NCBI RefSeq assembly: GCF_900497805.2
Contig: NW_020954570.1
Coordinates: forward strand, 15,770,459-15,834,458
Reading direction: 5' to 3'
Length of the DNA: 64,000 nucleotides
DNA from: Vombatus ursinus
Taxonomy: Eukaryota > Chordata > Mammalia > Diprotodontia > Vombatidae
In this document: positions 19,571 through 31,690 of the stretch, one piece after another
Layout of the letters: each line of letters opens with the position of its first letter
How positions within the stretch are numbered: the first letter of the stretch is position 1
Translations under genes and position numbers: made by a program
The notes under the pieces: model-generated
The model's input: the letters and a program-made list of their open reading frames with translations, nothing else
Database searches by the model: none
What the model was told of the DNA's origin: nothing

Positions 19571-20923
19571 ACCTTCCTACTTCTGAGATTTTTTTTGTCA
19601 TGTACAATTATGTGCAAATACATTAGACAAAGAAACATAATTAAATGTATTACATCTTTTAAAAATGTTAAAAATTTCATATGCTTTATTTTTGCTGAAT
19701 TCATTGTTTTAATGATTTGGTATTATGTTAATAAGATTTTTATATATATTCTTTCATTCTTCATCATGAAACCATATTTCTCACAGTAGACTTTTACAAA
19801 AAGTCCATTTTTGTAAATAGTCCATTTTTACAGTTCACTCTTGATTATGGTCCCTAGGTTTTCATTTATGTTTATATTGGGTGTGTTCCTAAGAAATCGA
19901 AGCATGTTTATCTTTATCTCTTGGATCCATTTTTTTTTTTTTTACCTTTTGTGAAATGTGGTATGGTATAAGGTCATATTGCAGTATTTCATTCCCATTT
20001 GGAAATTTCCATAGTTCCAGAGTAATACTGTCTCTTAGTGGATGATACTTTTATCAGAGTTCATCATTGCCTCAATGGGGACAAGATGAACAGGAACACT
20101 GGAAGTTTTAACAAACCTTAAAATAATTTTTACATTCTAATTAAATGGCATTCTGAATAAGATACTAAAATCTCATACATTCATATGGTTTCAGCTAGCA
20201 GCTTAAAGAAGACAAAACATAACAAAGCAAAACTTGTCTTCTCATTCATTTCCCAATTTCAAGAAACATAAAATATATGTGGTAGAGAAATCAAAGGTAA
20301 TCACTCCAAAGGTTTTACTAATTTTCTATAAGGACTAATTAGACTGCTTCAGAACCATTAAAGGAAAAAAGTAGTTTTATACTCTGCATTTTAGACTAAG
20401 GTCTTCTGGAAACAATTTCTACTTGTCTCACAATCTAAAATGAAGCATTTCTAGCTTAAAGAGATGTATGAAGTGGCAGTGTCCCCTCATTCACTTGAAC
20501 ATTTCTTTCCCCAAAAACAATTTGTGGTAACATTTATATAAAGAAAAGGCCACCATATGTTAAAAGACACTTTGGGGTCAACATTTCACAACAATAGTCA
20601 TTTAATTTTCTATCAAAATTACTATAAATACTGAATTCCTTCCTTAACCACTTTTTAAAGAATTTAAATAACTTCCTTTCTGTGATCAATAGGGTAATTC
20701 ATTCTGATTGGGAAAGGCAATAATCTTCAGTAGAAAAGCAGTTGTTGTTGTTGTTGTTGTTTTTAAATCTGGTTACCACCATTAATCCATTTATCTGATA
20801 TCTTATGGTTTTTTTCCCTAACTTACCATATTTTTTCCTAAAGTGAAAAATTAACAAGGGGATTTAGATAGGAGAAATATTATTTCTTAATATTTTCATT
20901 TGGATTGAAAAGGAGATTTTTTT
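19571..20923. other. Unassigned sequence, no gene seen
   Basis: Only a (GTT)n run at about 20742-20762 stands out. There are no long frames and no recognised repeat. Confidence 0.45.
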
Positions 20924-20934
20924 AAAAATATGCT

Positions 20935-23900
20935 AATTTGTGGGATGTAGCCAAAACAGGGCTTAAAGAAAAGTCTATATCTCTAAACTTTTACATCAAC
21001 AAAAAAAAGAAAGAGCAAATCAATTGATTGAACATGAAATTAAAAAAAAAACACTAGAGGAAAAAACAGTAAGGCAGTTGTGACAGCTAGGTAGCACAGT
21101 GGAGAGAATGCCAGGCTTGAAGACATGAAGACTCATGGCTTCCTTAATTCAAAATTGACCTCAGACACTTACTAGCTGTGTGACCCTGGGCAACTGATTT
21201 GATCATATTTGCCTTAATTCCCAATCTTTAAATTGAGTTGGAGAAGGAAATGGCAAACCATTCCAATATCCTTGCCAAAAAAATCTTCAATCACGGTCAC
21301 AAAGAATCATATATTACTGAAACAACTGACCAACAACAAGAAAAAGAACAAATTTACAATTCCAATTAAATGTGAAATAGAAATCTTGGACATCAAAGGA
21401 GAAATTAATAAAACCAAAAAAAAAAGAAAAACTATTGAGGTCATTTATAAAATTAGGAACTGGCTTTATGGAAAAAAATAAAATAGACAAGCCATTGTTT
21501 AATTTGATTAAAAAAAATTACCAGCATCAACTATTAAAAAGGTGAATTCACCATCAGTGAAGATGAAATTAAAACAATTGGTAGAAGCTATTTTACTCAG
21601 TTATATGACAACAAAACTATTAATCTAAATGAAATGGATAAATATTTACAAAAATATAAATGACCCAGATTAAGAGAAGAAGTAATAGTATACTTAAAGA
21701 ATCCTATTTTAGAAAAAGACAATGAACAAGTCATGAATGATCTCCCTAAAAATGTATATACACATTCTCAAAACTAGATTAATTTACCACTGAATTCTAG
21801 CAAACAGTTAAAGAAAAATTCATTCTAATTCTATATAAACTATGTAAAAAACAGGTAAAGAAAGGACCTTACCAAATTCCTTCTATGACCAAAATATGGT
21901 TTTGATATTTAAATCAGGAAGAGGAAAAACAGAGAAAGAAAACTATAGACCAATTTATCTTATGAATGTTAATGAAAATTTTAAAAAAATACTAGCAAAG
22001 AAATTACAACAATATATAACAAAAATCATACATTATGACCAGGTAGAATTTATACCAAAAATGTAGGGCTAGTTCAATATAAGGAAAACTCTAAACATAA
22101 TTGACCATATCAATAACAAAAACAATAAAAATCATATGATTATCTCAATAGATGCTGAAAACACTTTTGACAAAGCACAATACTCATTCCTATTTTTAAA
22201 AAAATTAGAAAGTATAAAAATAAATGTAATGAAAAAAATAAGTAGTATCTATCTAAAACCAAAATAAATCATTGTCTGTAGTGGGGAAAACTAGAAGCCT
22301 TCTCAGGAAGATCAGGGGGGAATCAAGGATGTCCATTATCACCAGTACTATTCAATATTGTACTAGAAATGCTAGCTGTAGCAATAAGGAGAATAGAAAA
22401 GAAAGAAACTAAAGGAATAAGAATAGGTAACAGAGAAAGAAATTTATCACTCTCTGCAAATGATATAATAGTATACTTAGAGTACCCTAGAGAATCAACT
22501 AAAAAACTAGTTGAAACAATGACTTTAGCAAAGTTGCGAGATATAAAATAAACTCACACAAATCATCAGAATCTCTATATTATTACCAACCAAATTAAGC
22601 AGGAAGAACTAGAAAGAGAAATTCCACTTAAAATAATTGCAGACAATATAAAATACTTGAGGGTGCACAAACCAAGACTAACCAAGGATCTATGTGAACA
22701 TAATCACTAAATACTTTTCATACTAATACAGATATACATAGAGAAATATTAATTGCTCTTGTGTAGGCCAAGTCAATAGAATTAAAATGGCAATTCTATC
22801 TAAATTAATTTACTAATTCAGTAGCATACTAATCAAATACCAAAGAATTATTTTATAGATCTAGAAAAACATAACAAAATTCATCAGCAAAAACAAAAGG
22901 TAAGGAATATCAATAGAATCATTAAAAAATAATAAAGGAGAGTGATCTAGCAGTACTAGACATTAAATTGTATTACAAAGAAGTAATCATTGAAATGCTT
23001 TGATATTGTCTAAGAAAGAGAGGAGGAGATCAGTAGAATAGATTAGATATATAACACATAGCAGTAAAAACTATAGTAAACTTGCATTTGATAAGCACAA
23101 AGATCCAAGCTTTTTAGGATAAGAACTCAACATTTGACCAAAAAAATTGCTGGGAAAACTTGAAAGCAATTTGGCAGAAACTAAACAAAGATAAATATCT
23201 CATACTATATACCATGATAAAGTCAAAATGAGTACATATCTTGAACATAAAGGTTAATATAATTTAGATTGGAGAGGATGGAAAATTTTACCTGCCAGAT
23301 CTATAAGAGAAAAGTTTATGACAACAGACAGAGACGATCACAGGAAATAAAAGATATAATTTTGATTACATGAAATTATTTTTTTATAGATAAATCCAAT
23401 GCCGACAAAATTAGAAAGAAAGCAAGAAGCTGAGAAAATTTTTTCTAGCAATTTTCTCCGATAAAAGTCTCATTTCTCAAATATGTAAAGAATTGATTAA
23501 AGTTTATAAAAATAAGAACTATTCCCCACTTGACAAATGGTCAAAGGATATGAACAAGCAGTTTTTAGAAGAAGAAATCAAAGCTATCTGAAGTCATATA
23601 AAAATACTTTAAATCAGTATTGATTAGAGAAAAGCAACTTAAAAGAACACTGAGGAACCACATCACAGTTAATACATTGAGTAACATGACAGAGAGGGAA
23701 AATGACAAATGCTGGAGGAGATGTGAAAAAATTGATACCCTAAGGCCCTATTGCTGGAGGTGTGAACTGATCCAACCATTTTGTAGAACAATTTGTAATT
23801 ATTTCCAAAGGGCTGTAAAAGTGTGAATAACATTTGATCCAGCAATACCACTACTGTATCTGTATCAAAGACCAAAGAAAAAGAAAATGCACCTATATAA

Positions 23901-24447
23901 AGAAAAATATTTATAGTGGCTCTTTTTGTGGTGGTAAAGAATTAGAAATTGAGGGAATACCCATCAACTGGGGAATGTCTCAATAAATTGTGGTATATGA
24001 TTGCAATGAAATGCTATTGTGCTGTAAGAAATGATAAGGAGGATGGTTTCAGAAAAAACCTGGAAAGATTTATATGAATTAATGCAAAGTAAAGTAGCAG
24101 AACCAGAAAATCATTGTACACAGTAACAGCAATAGTTTAACAGTGATTAACTATGAAAGACTTAGCAATGCTGATCATTACATTGATCCAAGATAGTTTT
24201 AAAGAACTGATGATGAAAAATGCTGTCCACCTTCAGAGAGACAACTACCGAATTCTGAGTGCAAATTGAATCATAATTTTTCCCTTTATTTTTCTTACTT
24301 TTTTGTAATGTGGCTAATATGGAAATGTTTTGCATGATTTCATATGCATAATTGATATCATATTGCTTGTCTTCTCAAAGGGTGGGTTAGGGACTGAATG
24401 GAGATATTTTGTAACTCAAAATTTAAAAAAAATGTTAAAAATAAATT
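20935..24447 (+). mobile_element. 5'-truncated L1: decayed ORF2 and 3' UTR
   Basis: Starts inside ORF2 ('gggcttaaagaaaagtctat' block) and runs through the RT, C-terminal and 3' UTR parts to an A-rich end. Probable target duplication: 'aaaaatatgct' (20924-20934) and 'aaaaatgtgct' (24448-24458). The frame at 22369-22551 covers RT motif C, where the family's FADD box reads SAND (near 22450-22464), so one catalytic aspartate is gone. Many other stops and frameshifts are present. Later motifs still legible include 'IQPFCRTICNYFQRAVKV' near 23770. Confidence 0.85.
21079..21340 (+). mobile_element. SINE with RTE/Bov-B-like tail, inserted in L1 ORF2
   Basis: Head 'gtgacagctaggtagcacag', middle 'ttactagctgtgtgaccctg', tail 'gagaaggaaatggcaaacca' and 'aacaactgaccaacaacaag'. 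The same type lies reversed at 2346 and 44248. It is decayed, so this insertion is also old. Confidence 0.8.
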
Positions 24448-24458
24448 AAAAATGTGCT

Positions 24459-25587
24459 TCCACAAAAGCAATAGATTGTCAAGTCCTGGAGTTGTGATTA
24501 TTTAAAAACTTTCTGCTGCTCTTTCTGAGTGCTTCAATGTGATGATCTAATTTCATTCATTGATTATTGAAATGCTTAACTTCTCCCACATCACCAGTTA
24601 CTATACTATCTCTAACTTTTGAAATGTGTTCTTGAAGAAATATCACTTTTGCACACTACCTGGAAGGAATATTTTTTTCTTTAAAAACAAAACAAAAAAG
24701 TAATGAAATTTGTGTGTAAGGCATGAAATCCAGCACTAAACTGACAGAGAACTAACTAAGATGGGAAACCAGCTCAATATAGTTTCATTTGTGCAAAATC
24801 AACCTAGTGTAGTAGAAACACACATATGCTTGATCATTGCTGTTATTGAATGAAAGCTTATTTCAAAAATGATTGTTTTCCCATTGTTTTTTTTCCTTCA
24901 GTGCTCTTTCTCCCTGCACAAGAAGCCCAGTTTTATTACTCTTGATCATAAAAAGAATTTATAAAAATCTTAATAGATATTTTCCTGAATTTATCCTTAA
25001 ATGCCCCTTTTACTTTCTTTAAGTCTCAAACTAACCTCATAAATTTGCTTTTCTTTCCAAATGCTTCTCATTGCACTATGGGGCAATACTGATCATGATG
25101 ATCACCTTTCTTTTAAGATTTTGTGAATGAGTTTATGTGTTAAACCACTTACACTAAATTGTCTTATTTCTCCATTTGATGAATAGAAAAAGTATGACCT
25201 AACAAGCAATTCCTTTCCATTTTTGGTATCCTTGTCATTAATTGCTTTTTAAACTTTGGTGATGCTTCTTTAAGAGATTGCTATAATCAATGTTTATGTC
25301 CTTTATTCTAGGTATTTCCATTTTGAAGGCTTCAATAACTTACTTGGCAGATTGAATATTTAACTGCATTTAAAAATTACTTTTAACTAACTTAAAATCA
25401 TTCTATTCTTTCTTCTAATTTAAATGAATTTATAATAAAAAAATTGACTGATTCAGTAATTGTTCCCATATTAGTAACAAGCAAATTTATTTCTATTAAG
25501 TTATAATTAATTTTTTTTCAAAATTTCTTGCTATTTGCTATGTTCATTGCCTCCCAACTATTTTGTTTTTCAAATCAGTATTCATTA
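24459..25587. other. Unassigned AT-rich sequence
   Basis: No coding signal or family recognised. Confidence 0.45.
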
Positions 25588-25624
25588 TGTGTGTGTGTGT
25601 GTATGTGTGTATGTGTGTGTGTGT
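25588..25624. repeat. (GT)n microsatellite
   Basis: GT run with two A interruptions, ending at the edge of the TIR element. Confidence 0.93.
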
Positions 25625-25625
25625 A

Positions 25626-26003
25626 CGCAGTTATCCCTTCCACATAGCAGGGATGAGGTTTAGGGGTGTGACAACCCTGGGATATGGAAAATCCTCATAA
25701 AATTTTTGGACTTCCCTTTGTACCAGAGAAGAAGTCTGATTTTTTTTCTCCTTTCATGCACATTTACAATACCTTATTGTAAATTTGACTCTATATTATA
25801 CAATACTATATATATATATATATATGTATGTATATTTTATGCATTTCTGAATTTCTAAACTTTTTCTGTGTCATCTGCTAGCCTTCACGTGTCATCTGTG
25901 CCTTCTGCAAAGCTCCCAAAAAATTCTCCTTGATTTCTTATGCCAACCTTCAATATATGGAAACTGCAATGGGGAAAATTGTGTTGTGGAAGGGATAAAT
26001 GTG
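25626..26003. mobile_element. Non-autonomous TIR element with TA flanks (Tc1/mariner-Tigger-like MITE)
   Basis: Left end 'cgcagttatcccttccaca' and right end 'tgtggaagggataaatgtg' are inverted copies, with a perfect 14-bp core 'ttatcccttccaca' (25631-25644 against 25985-25998). TA lies immediately outside each end (25624-25625, 26004-26005), which is the Tc1/mariner target preference. The ~378-bp interior has no transposase frame and contains a TA microsatellite at about 25806-25828. Termini resemble the Tigger/MER44 style, but I cannot name the family. Confidence 0.75.
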
Positions 26004-26005
26004 TA

Positions 26006-26110
26006 TCCATACATACACATATATACATATACATACATGCGTGCATATATATACATGTACATATACATATACATATATATATACATACACATATGTGTTT
26101 GTGTGTGTGT
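26006..26110. repeat. ATAC/TATA and GT microsatellite
   Basis: Alternating 'acatat' units followed by a GT run. Confidence 0.9.
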
Positions 26111-26929
26111 CTTTTGTAGCATTTCCAAGTCTTTAGCCTCTTTCACTTCTCATTTCTATGCCATATTTTCCAGTATATTATATAGCATTCTCACCTATGG
26201 CCATCTTTGCACTGAAAACACTCAGTATAAATTATATGTGGGTTAAATTTAGTGACTCTTATTGAAGTCATAAAATTTTGCTACATTTTTATACTCTGCA
26301 ACATATATTGGTGTATAACTTGCAATTATCACCATACAAATTGACCCAATGTTCCATAAAATTATGCTTCTTGTTGGCTCTAGATGTACATATAACTATA
26401 TAAAATCTTTTATTTATCTCTCCAAGGAGAATCTGTAAGCCTTTATTTCATTTAGCAATAACATCATTTAGTTATTTGGATTTTTTTATAGTATGGAAAT
26501 GTTTTAAATCAATTTCATTTCTCCAATAGTATATCCACTCATTGAAAATTGACCAAGGATCCCACATTTAGCATGGCAACAGCTAACTTGATTTTTATAT
26601 ATAGTTTTAAAACAATATAATTCTTAATGCTCTGTCTCCTTTTCCACTAGTCTGACATTGCAGAAGAGTGTTGATACTTCATGGGACTGAGAGCCTTTAT
26701 ACATTTTTCTTTGTTTCATCTGTTGCCACGGCCAAATTTTTTTTTTATCATCAACTGGCCAAATTACTGATGTGTCCTTCCATTCTGTTCCTCAGAAAAC
26801 TGATGAAGTGTATTTCTGGGAAAATATTCGAAGCTAATTTAGCATACTTGTCAAATTTTACACTCCACTGAAATAGTCTCTGAAAAAAAAAGTTAGCTAC
26901 ACATCACTATGAAACATCAGAAGAATACC
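26111..26929. other. Unassigned sequence, no gene seen
   Basis: A 67-codon frame at 26668-26871 shows no homology I recognise. Confidence 0.4.
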
Positions 26930-27036
26930 TTTTAGGTCTCATACTTACATTTTCCCCTAACTTCATCTTTTCTCCAAACTTTCCTATTTCTGCTGATGGC
27001 CTTTGGAGTTTAAAATCTTGGTATCATTGTCAATCT

Positions 27037-29869
27037 TGGCAGTGCCAGAATGGTTGAGTAAAAGCAGTGACTTGCTTGACCTCTCCGCCAAACCTCTCCA
27101 AATGCCTGTAAATATGACTCTAAACAAATTCTAGAGCAGCATGACCCACAAAAATACAGTGTAAAACAAATTTGCAACCCAAGATAACCTGGATGGTTGA
27201 TTGGAAAAGACTAGAGCACCAGGTTGGGAGAGCAGCTCAGTTCAGCATGGACACATAGGCAAAGACTGGGCCTCAGTGAACCTGGAGCAGGTCTCCAGGG
27301 ACTGAAGCACAGGCAGCTGTGGCTGTTTCCAGACTTCTCAACCCACCAACACCAAAGAATACCTGGAAGGTCAGTAGGAAAAGTCTGACCATGGTGAGAG
27401 AGGACCTTGGTCTGGTCCCAGTACCCCCCCAGCCCCGGCGCAGTGGATTCTTCTGGAGCTCTCTTTCCACAGATAGAGGGTGAATCAAGTGTCTGATCAG
27501 ATTGCAGGGATCTCTTTGTTGGTGCTGAGGTAGGATTCTTTTGCTTTGCCTATGCTTGGATCTGGGTCAGAGTTCTGGTTGGTGGTTGTGGGGCAAGGAG
27601 GAGCACTGGCATGGTGGAGGTTATGGTGGCGGTGGAGAGGGAATACTCTTCATAGTTCCAAAGCAGAAAAGAGTGCTTGTGGTCACACATAGACCAGAGC
27701 ACAGGCCAGGAAAGGAGTAAACACCTTGCCCTTGATCATAGCACCTTGGGAGAACTGAAAATTGACAGGTCCCTAGAAGTGTCTCTGAAAACAGCTGCAC
27801 AAAACCCATGAAGCTTGGGACAATATATTCTCCACACTCTCTACCTTAACAAAGAGTTTAAAACCCAAGTAATTGGTGGGAACATGAGCAAACTTCACAA
27901 AAAGTCAGACCATAGGATGTTTCTTTGGTGACAAAGAAGATCAAAATATACAACCAGAAGAAGACAACAAAGTCAAAGCTCCTACATCCAAAGCCTCCAA
28001 GAAAAATATGAACCAGTCCCAGGTCATGGAAGAGTTCAAAAAGGATTTTGAGAAGCAAGTAAGAGAAGCAGAGGAAAAATTGAGAAGAGAAATGAGGGTG
28101 ATGCAAGAAAATCACGAAAAACAAGTCAACAGCTTGCTAAATGAGACAGAAAAAAATACTTAAGAAAATAACACCTTAAAAATAGCCTAACCCAAATGGC
28201 AAAAGAGGGCCAAAAAGCCAATGAGGAGAAGAATACCTTAAAAAGCAGAATTGGCCAAATGGAAAAGGAAGTCTAAAAGCTCACTGAAAAAAAATACTTT
28301 AAAAATTAGAAGGGAGCAAATGGAAGGAAGTGACTTGATGAGAAATCAAGACATTGTAAAACAAAACCAAAAGAACAAACAAATAGAATATAATGTGAAA
28401 TATCTCATTGGAAAAACAACTCAACTGGAAATTAGATCCAGGAGAGATAATTTAAAAATGATTAGACTATTTGAAAGTCATGATCAAAAAAAGAGCCTAG
28501 ACATCATCTTTCAAGAAATTATCAAGGAAAACTGCCCTGATATTCTAGAACCAGAGAGTCAAACAAATGGAAAGAATCCATCAATCACCTCCTGAAAGAG
28601 ATCACCAAAGAAAAACTCCTAGGAATATTATTGACAAATTCCAGAGTTCCCAGGTCAAGGAGAAAATATTGCAAGCAACCAGAAAGAAACAATTCAAATA
28701 TTGTGGAAACACAATCAGGATAACACAAGAGTTAGCAGCTTCTACAGTAAGAGACTGGAGGGCTTGGAATATAATATTTAAAGGAGACAGGATTACAGCC
28801 AAAAATCACCTATCCAGCAAAACTGAGTATAATCCTTCAGGGGAATAAATGGACATTCAGTGAAATAGAGGACTTTCAAGCATTCTTGATGAAAAGACCA
28901 GAGCTGAATAGCAAATTTGACTTTCAAATAAAAGACTCAAGAGAAGCATGAAAAGGTAAACAGGAAAGAGAAATCATAAGGGACTTATTAAAACTGAACT
29001 GTTTACATTCCTACATGGAAAGATATTTGTAAGTCATGAGACCTTTCTCAGTATTAGGATACTAGGAGGGAATATATATAGACAGAGGGCACAGGGTGAG
29101 TTGAATATGAAGGGATGACATCTAAAAAATAAAATTAAGGAGTGAGAGAGAATTGTACAGGGAGAAGGAGAAAGAAAGAGGTAGAATGGGGTAAATTGTC
29201 TCACATTAAAGAGGGAAAAAAAGCTTTTACCAGGGAGGAGAAGAGGGGCGAGGTGAGAGGGAATGAATGAATCTTACTCTCATTGGATTTGGCTTAATGA
29301 GAGAATAACATAAAAACTCAGTTGGGCATGGAAATCCATCTTACCCTACAGGAAAATTGGGAAGAAGGGGATAAGAGTGCTGGATGATAGAAGGGAGGGC
29401 ATATTGGAGGAGGAGGTAATTAGAAGCAAACATTTTTGAGGAGGGACAGGGTCAAAAGAAAGAATAGAATAAAGATGGTATGGCAGGATAAGATGAAGGT
29501 AAATATAATTAGTTTTTCACAACATGACTACTATGGAAATGTTTTGCATGACTATACATGTGGGGAGGGAAGAAATGAGAAAATTTGGAACCCAAAGTTT
29601 TAAAAATAAATGTTAAAAATTGTTTTCACATGTAAGTGGGAAATAAGATATACAGGCAATGGGATATATAAATCTATACTGCACTACAGGAAAATAGAAG
29701 GGGAATTGGATAAGAGAAGGGGGGCAGAGATAGAAGGGAGGGCAGATTAGGGGAAGGAGTATTCAGAGTGCAAACCATCTTGAGGTGGGGGGAGGGACAA
29801 AATGGGGAGAAAATTTGAAACTCAAAATCTTAAAGTGATTGTAGATAACTAAAACTAAAAATAAATTAA
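27037..29869 (+). mobile_element. Full-length HAL1-type half-L1 with perfect target duplication
   Basis: A complete retrotransposon copy of about 2.83 kb flanked by identical CATTGTCAATCT (27025-27036 and 29870-29881). Order: 5' end 'ggcagtgccagaatggttga'; about 850 bp of 5' UTR; ORF1 from 27884 to 28951; then, with no ORF2, a purine-rich inter-ORF region (28960-29310) and two tandem tails. Tail 1 ends near 29630 ('aacccaaagttttaaaaata'); tail 2 ends at 29869 ('aactcaaaatcttaaagtga', A-rich). Lacking ORF2, it must have been mobilised by L1 proteins acting in trans. ORF1 is now broken, but the intact duplication suggests a younger insertion than the L2 it sits in. Confidence 0.85.
27884..28951 (+). 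pseudogene. HAL1 ORF1 remnant
   Basis: L1 ORF1-type RNA-binding protein gene. ATG at 27884 (MSKLHKKSDH), interrupted after 15 codons by TGA. A 114-codon open stretch at 28251-28595 carries the coiled coil and RRM start (LEIRSRRDNLKMIRLFESHD). A second open stretch at 28567-28848 carries the C-terminal domain (KTPRNIIDKFQSSQVKEKIL, then AASTVRDWRAWN). The two lie in different frames and overlap, so at least one frameshift and one nonsense change separate it from a working protein. The natural stop is at 'gaagcatga' near 28951. Confidence 0.8.
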
Positions 29870-30604
29870 CATTGTCAATCTCAAAATCCCCAAAATTATA
29901 AATTCTTGTTAATCTGACATCCACAACATTTTTCGCTTGCCCCCTTCTCTCCATGGACACAGTTTCTATCATAGGTCAGGTAAACTTTCATCTGTATTAT
30001 ACAAATGGCCTTCTAATCATTCTCTTTGTTTTTAGTCTTCTTATAGATATTAGACTGATAACATGCAAACACAGATCTGACCTTGTGAAAAATATTCAGT
30101 GGCTGCCACTAACTTCTCAAATAAAACAAATTCCTCTGAATTTCATTTAAAGTCCTTTATAATCTTGCCTTCTTCTACTTTGCCAGACTTATTCATGCTG
30201 CCTTTCATATATTTTTCTATTCCCTTCAAACTGTTGGGCCTACTGGCTTCTTCCTCATACACAGTATTCTATCTCTTGCCTCTTTTTCTTGGCAGTAGTA
30301 AGCTGCTCCCCCTCAATTTCTGGAATGCACTCCTTTCTCATTTCTGCCTCTTACAATGTAATTCCATCAAATCATATCTCAGGTGCCATTTTGTAAATAA
30401 TGGTTTTCCTGATTCTCCCAATACTTAGCACTCTTTACTTCTTGAAATAATTTTGCATTGTTTTCCTTTTACTTACTTCTGCATATGTCGCTCTAGTAGA
30501 ATGCACATTCCTTAGAGGCGAGATTATTTTTCTTTTTCCTTTGTGTTTCTGGGGCATAGAATAATATCTTGCACAAAGTGTGTGCTTAGTTATCAATAAA
30601 TCAA

Positions 30605-30718
30605 GATACCTTTATTAAGCACCAACTATGTGTCAAGATCTATACTTAATGCTGAGTATACAGTGAAACAAATTAAAAAGTCACTATTCTTAAAGAACTT
30701 ACATTCAATTAAGACAGA
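30605..30718 (-). mobile_element. L2 LINE 3' end, minus strand
   Basis: 'acctttattaagcaccaact', 'tctatacttaatgctgagta' and 'aaagaacttacattcaatta' are the L2 3' UTR in reverse, abutting the end of the plus-strand L2. Confidence 0.6.
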
Positions 30719-31690
30719 TGGTTATTGCCCTTTATTTTCAAAGACCAAAATGACCAAAATCACTATTTTAGAGTCCAGTTATAGTGTGTCCAACTCTGGC
30801 TGGTCAGACCAATACAGGCTCAGTATGTTCTGTGAAAGTGTTGGCACAGATAGACCATGTGAACTTTTGGGGTAGATTCTCTAAATTTGCACATCTCACA
30901 TTTCCTTTGAGCTACTTCAACTCTGCTTTGCTCCCAGAGCACACCACCTTCTTGGATGTGGGTATGCCATGCTGGGCTGTCCTATGCTACTGTCTCCCAT
31001 GTCATGCAATCAATTTCAAAGATCTTAAGAGAGACCTTGAGAATGTCCTTGTATTGCTTCTTCTGACCACTATGTGAACACTTTGCCCTGTGTGAGTTCT
31101 CCATAAAATAATCTTTTAGGTAAACATAGCCAGCCCATCAGATTTTTGTTCTCTTCAGTAGAGTTTGAATGGTTGGCGGTTTAGTTCGAGAAAAGAACAT
31201 CAGTGACTGGCACCTTATCCTGCCAGGTGATCTTCAAAATCTTCCTAAGACAATTCAAATGGAAGCAATTCAGTCCTGGCATGGCACTGGTGTACTACCT
31301 AGGTTTCACAGGCATACAATGATGAGGGCAGCACAACAGCTTCATAGACCTTCAATTTGGTAGTCAGTCTAATACCTCTTCTCTCTTACATTTTCTTTGG
31401 GAGCCTCCCAAACATTGAGCTAGTTTTGGCAATGCCTGCCTCATCCTCATTATCAATGTATACCTCACTGGAAAGTGGAGCAATTGCTTCAGCTCCCTTC
31501 AGGGCCATTGGAACAAATTGTTCTCATCTGCCCATTCAGCTTTTTAGAGCCATAGGTGAGAGTTAGGTGGATCAGGTGAATACCAAAAGTGGAAAGCAGT
31601 CCTGGAAAAGGCTTGGTACTAATCTCCACACACATCAGAGGTACTAGTCTTCCCTGAATACACCCTACACCCCAAGACATGTAATATGTA
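30719..31690 (-). mobile_element. RTE-clade LINE 3' half, minus strand
   Basis: The minus-strand frame near 31400-31280 reads TTKLKVYEAVVLPSSLYACE, matching the post-RT block of RTE proteins (KIKVYRAVVLPTLLYGCETW). Further in-order matches include 'FGRLPKKM' before it and the region downstream. The 3' end ('tttattttcaaagaccaaaa' on plus) is at about 30720. Multiple stops and shifts are present. The part at 31510-31690 is shared with 15530-16130. Confidence 0.68.

Larger units (their letters stand above)
26930..30604 (+). mobile_element. L2 LINE 3' half, split by a HAL1 insertion
   Basis: L2 sense sequence at 26930-27036 ('aactttcctatttctgctga') resumes at 29870 ('aaaatccccaaaattataa') and continues through 'cagtggctgccactaacttc' near 30095 and 'tggaatgcactcctttctca' near 30322 to the 3' end at 'cttagttatcaataaat'. 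The inserted half-L1 accounts for 27037-29869. Confidence 0.7.
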
